A stretch of DNA of 64,000 nt, from NCBI GenBank assembly GCA_029867005.1, contig CP123443.1, forward strand, positions 2,790,001 through 2,854,000. The letters run 5' to 3'. The stretch's first letter is position 1, and every line of letters starts with the position of its first letter. This DNA comes from Candidatus Haliotispira prima (lineage in GTDB: Bacteria; Spirochaetota; Spirochaetia; SP-2023). A program made the translations under genes and the position numbers. The notes beneath the pieces were generated by a model that saw only the letters and a program-made list of their open reading frames with translations, was not told the DNA's origin and did no database searches. This document shows positions 61,933 to 64,000 of this stretch, in pieces.

Positions 61933-64000
61933 CAAGTTTGTCGGCTTTGATGCGCAGGCTTTTGGGCGATCGCGGTACCGACATCGCTGTGGCGATTGGT
62001 GTCGTTTCTGTCATCCTGATCTTCATTATTCCGATACCCAGTCCCTTACTGGACTTCCTGATGATCTTAAACTTGGCCATCAGTCTTTTCCTGATTCTGA
62101 TGGTCCTTTACGCCCGCGACCCGCTGGAATTTTCCATATTTCCTTCGGTCCTACTGGTCGGAACGGTATTCGGGCTGATGTTGAATGTGGCTTCGACTCG
62201 TCTGATTCTGACCCAAGGACCCAACTTTGCCGGCCAAGTGGTACGGGCCTTTGCTCGCTTTGTGGTCGGCAGCGAAGGCACCAATGGCTTGGTGACCGGT
62301 CTGATAATCTTCATTATCATTATCATTGTGCAATTTTTGGTCATCACCAAGGGTTCCTCCCGCATCTCTGAAGTGGCCGCACGTTTTGCCTTGGATGCCA
62401 TGCCGGGGAAGCAGATGGCCATTGATGCCGAATTCGGCTCGGGGGCCATCACCGAAGAAGAAGCTCGCAATCGCAGACGGACATTAGAACAGACTTCGGA
62501 TTTCTATGGCCGAATGGACGGTGCTTCCAAATTTATTTCCGGCAGCGTCAAAGCCAGTATCCTGATTACCCTGACTAATATCATCGGCGGTTTAATCATG
62601 GGTGCCCGGCGCGGCGAAAGCCTCCTACAGTCCCTGAATACTTATTCTCAACTGACGATCGGTGACGGGTTGGTATCTCAGATCCCGACTCTGATAATCT
62701 CCATTGCCACCGGCCTGGTCGTTACCCGCGCCGGGGCCAAAGCCAGCTTTGGCTCCGAGACCAAGCAACAATTCAGCATGCAGCCCTACGTCTACTATAT
62801 TGGAGGGGCCTTTCTGCTCTTGTTGGCTTTCGTACCCGGCTTCCCGTGGCTAATGCTGGTGGCACTGGCGGCGGCTTCCATTTTCCTGGGCTACCATCTG
62901 GAAAAAAAACGCAAGGCCGATGAGGCCGAAGCTCAACGTCAGGCCGAAGCCGATGAAAAAGTCCCGGCCGACCGGGAACTGGCACCGATAGTCCCCCTGG
63001 ATTCTCTCTCCATTGAAATGGGCTACGGCCTGATCCCTCTGGTAGACCAGGAGCGCGGTGCCGAATTGCTGGACCGCATCACCAATATTCGCCGGGAAAC
63101 AGCTCTGGAACTGGGTATCGTCGTGCCTAAAATCCGCATCATTGACAATATTCGGCTCGAATCCAGTTGCTATCTGATCAAATTGCGCGGCGTGGAAATC
63201 GGGCGAGGCTCCATCCAAATGGGCAGTTTGATGGCCATCAACCCCGGTGGTGCCGAGGAAGGCACTATCGAAGGAATGCCGACCGTAGATCCGGCCTTCG
63301 GCCTTTCGGCGATTTGGATTACGGCAGAGCAGCGCGAACAGGCCGAACGTTGCGGCTATACCGTAGTCGACCCGCCATCCATTATGGCCACCCACCTGAG
63401 TGAACTGGTACGACGCAATGCCGCCCAAATTCTGGGCCGCCAGGACGTTCAGGCTATGCTTGAATCTCTCAAAGAAAATTTTGCCGTTGTCGTTGAAGAA
63501 GCTCGCAAAGATTTTAGTGTCGGAGAAATCCAGAAGATCTTGCAAAACCTACTACACGAACAGGTTTCGGTACGCAATCTGGTCAATATTCTGGAGACAA
63601 TCGGAGACTTTGCCGGGGTTACCAAGGATTCAGCCTACATTACCGAAAAAATCCGTCAGGCCCTGGGCCGTCAGATTTCGCTACAGTATGGCGGAGACGA
63701 AAAGACCTTGCAGGTAATCACCCTCTCGCCGGAATGGGAGAACGCTGTCATCCAGGCTCGCCTGGATACCGCAACCGGTCCGGTCGCCGCTTTGGAACCA
63801 CAGTTACAGGAACTCTGGACACAGGAATTTTCTCAAGTAGTACTCGATGTCCAGAATCGCGGCTTTCTGCCGATTGTGCTGTGCAGCGAAGCTGCCCGCA
63901 CTTTGGTGCGCTCGCTGTGCGAGCGTGAAGGAGTGGACGTGGCCGTCCTGTCCACTTTGGAAGTCGTGAGAGAAGTAAAACTAGAAGTTATTGCCCGGGT
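61929..64000 (+). CDS. flhA: Flagellar export protein FlhA (cut by the right edge)
   Basis: Read directly; start ATG 61929-61931 overlaps the flhB stop (ATGA). 690 codons are visible without a stop, close to full FlhA length of about 690-700. Eight predicted membrane segments fill the first 330 residues, including the FHIPEP-type region VASTRLILTQGPNFAGQVVR and MPGKQMAIDAEFGSGAITEE. The cytoplasmic domain (RGAELLDRITNIRRETALEL; INPGGAEEGTIEGMPTVDPA; PPSIMATHLSELVRRNAAQI) forms the nonameric export ring. The C-terminal few residues lie outside the window. Confidence 0.97.
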   Translation, partial: MTSLSALMRRLLGDRGTDIAVAIGVVSVILIFIIPIPSPLLDFLMILNLAISLFLILMVLYARDPLEFSIFPSVLLVGTVFGLMLNVASTRLILTQGPNFAGQVVRAFARFVVGSEGTNGLVTGLIIFIIIIIVQFLVITKGSSRISEVAARFALDAMPGKQMAIDAEFGSGAITEEEARNRRRTLEQTSDFYGRMDGASKFISGSVKASILITLTNIIGGLIMGARRGESLLQSLNTYSQLTIGDGLVSQIPTLIISIATGLVVTRAGAKASFGSETKQQFSMQPYVYYIGGAFLLLLAFVPGFPWLMLVALAAASIFLGYHLEKKRKADEAEAQRQAEADEKVPADRELAPIVPLDSLSIEMGYGLIPLVDQERGAELLDRITNIRRETALELGIVVPKIRIIDNIRLESSCYLIKLRGVEIGRGSIQMGSLMAINPGGAEEGTIEGMPTVDPAFGLSAIWITAEQREQAERCGYTVVDPPSIMATHLSELVRRNAAQILGRQDVQAMLESLKENFAVVVEEARKDFSVGEIQKILQNLLHEQVSVRNLVNILETIGDFAGVTKDSAYITEKIRQALGRQISLQYGGDEKTLQVITLSPEWENAVIQARLDTATGPVAALEPQLQELWTQEFSQVVLDVQNRGFLPIVLCSEAARTLVRSLCEREGVDVAVLSTLEVVREVKLEVIAR

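Noticed and set aside
1..64000. CRISPR arrays
   Set aside because: No direct repeats of 24-40 bp with unique spacers of similar size; the repeats seen are 7-mers, 11-mers, protein-coding repeats or gene duplications.

Overview
The window looks like chromosomal DNA of a free-living-type spirochaete with moderate GC content. The evidence is the flagellar gene order flgB-flgC-fliE-fliF-fliG-fliH-fliI-fliJ followed by a FlbB-like protein, a long FliY-type switch protein (CheC-like part plus FliN part), and a str/S10/spc/alpha ribosomal cluster with tuf but without fusA, adk, map, infA or rpsD. The species cannot be named from the sequence alone.

Layout. 1-2.9 kb: tandem, nearly identical lipoprotein genes on the minus strand, plus the 5' end of a third that runs off the left edge. 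3.2-4.1 kb: a DUF218/YdcF-like gene. 4.3-15.0 kb: one 10.6-kb gene for a giant predicted lipoprotein (unique N-terminus, Ca-binding Asp-rich repeats, Ig/PKD-like domains, 16 FN3-like repeats). 15.36 kb: tRNA-Pro(CGG) on the plus strand. 15.6-31.6 kb: the ribosomal protein/tuf/secY/rpoA cluster on the minus strand, read from rpsL (right) to rplQ (left). 31.9-41.4 kb: the first flagellar operon on the minus strand (rod, MS-ring, switch, export ATPase, FlbB). 42.4-48.9 kb: housekeeping genes (tehB-like, radA, NYN-domain protein, a DUF1007 + NicO metal-transport pair, rsmG). 48.97-52.5 kb: two more lipoprotein genes with the same 5' control module as the left-end genes, a chimeric pseudogene and transposase scraps. 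52.5-54.5 kb: a TPR protein. 54.9-64.0 kb: the second flagellar operon on the plus strand (fliL, fliM, fliY, fliO, fliP, fliQ, fliR, flhB, flhA), with flhA cut by the right edge.

The most interesting signal is a repeated 5' module. Five lipoprotein loci carry the same promoter (TTGYCA, 17-bp spacer, TAYAAT), a strong Shine-Dalgarno, an ATG or GTG that opens a short leader, and then a tract of tandem heptamers (AATATCC in coding sense). Downstream, the reading frame encoding the lipoprotein signal peptide is open back into the heptamers but has no usable start codon of its own before the lipobox. Because the unit is 7 bp, repeat number sets the frame between the leader start and the lipoprotein. 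In all four complete copies the module is out of frame by exactly one repeat (leader start to lipobox TTG is 209, 209, 211 and 202 nt; adding 7 to the first two or removing 7 from the last two gives multiples of 3). This is the arrangement expected of a slipped-strand phase-variation switch for a family of surface lipoproteins. The module sits in front of two different lipoprotein families about 46 kb apart, next to evidence of gene conversion and chimera formation.

The rest is conserved: translation and secretion genes are followed by two flagellar operons that together supply most of the basal body, switch and export apparatus. Missing parts (flgD, flgE, motA, motB, filament genes) must lie elsewhere.
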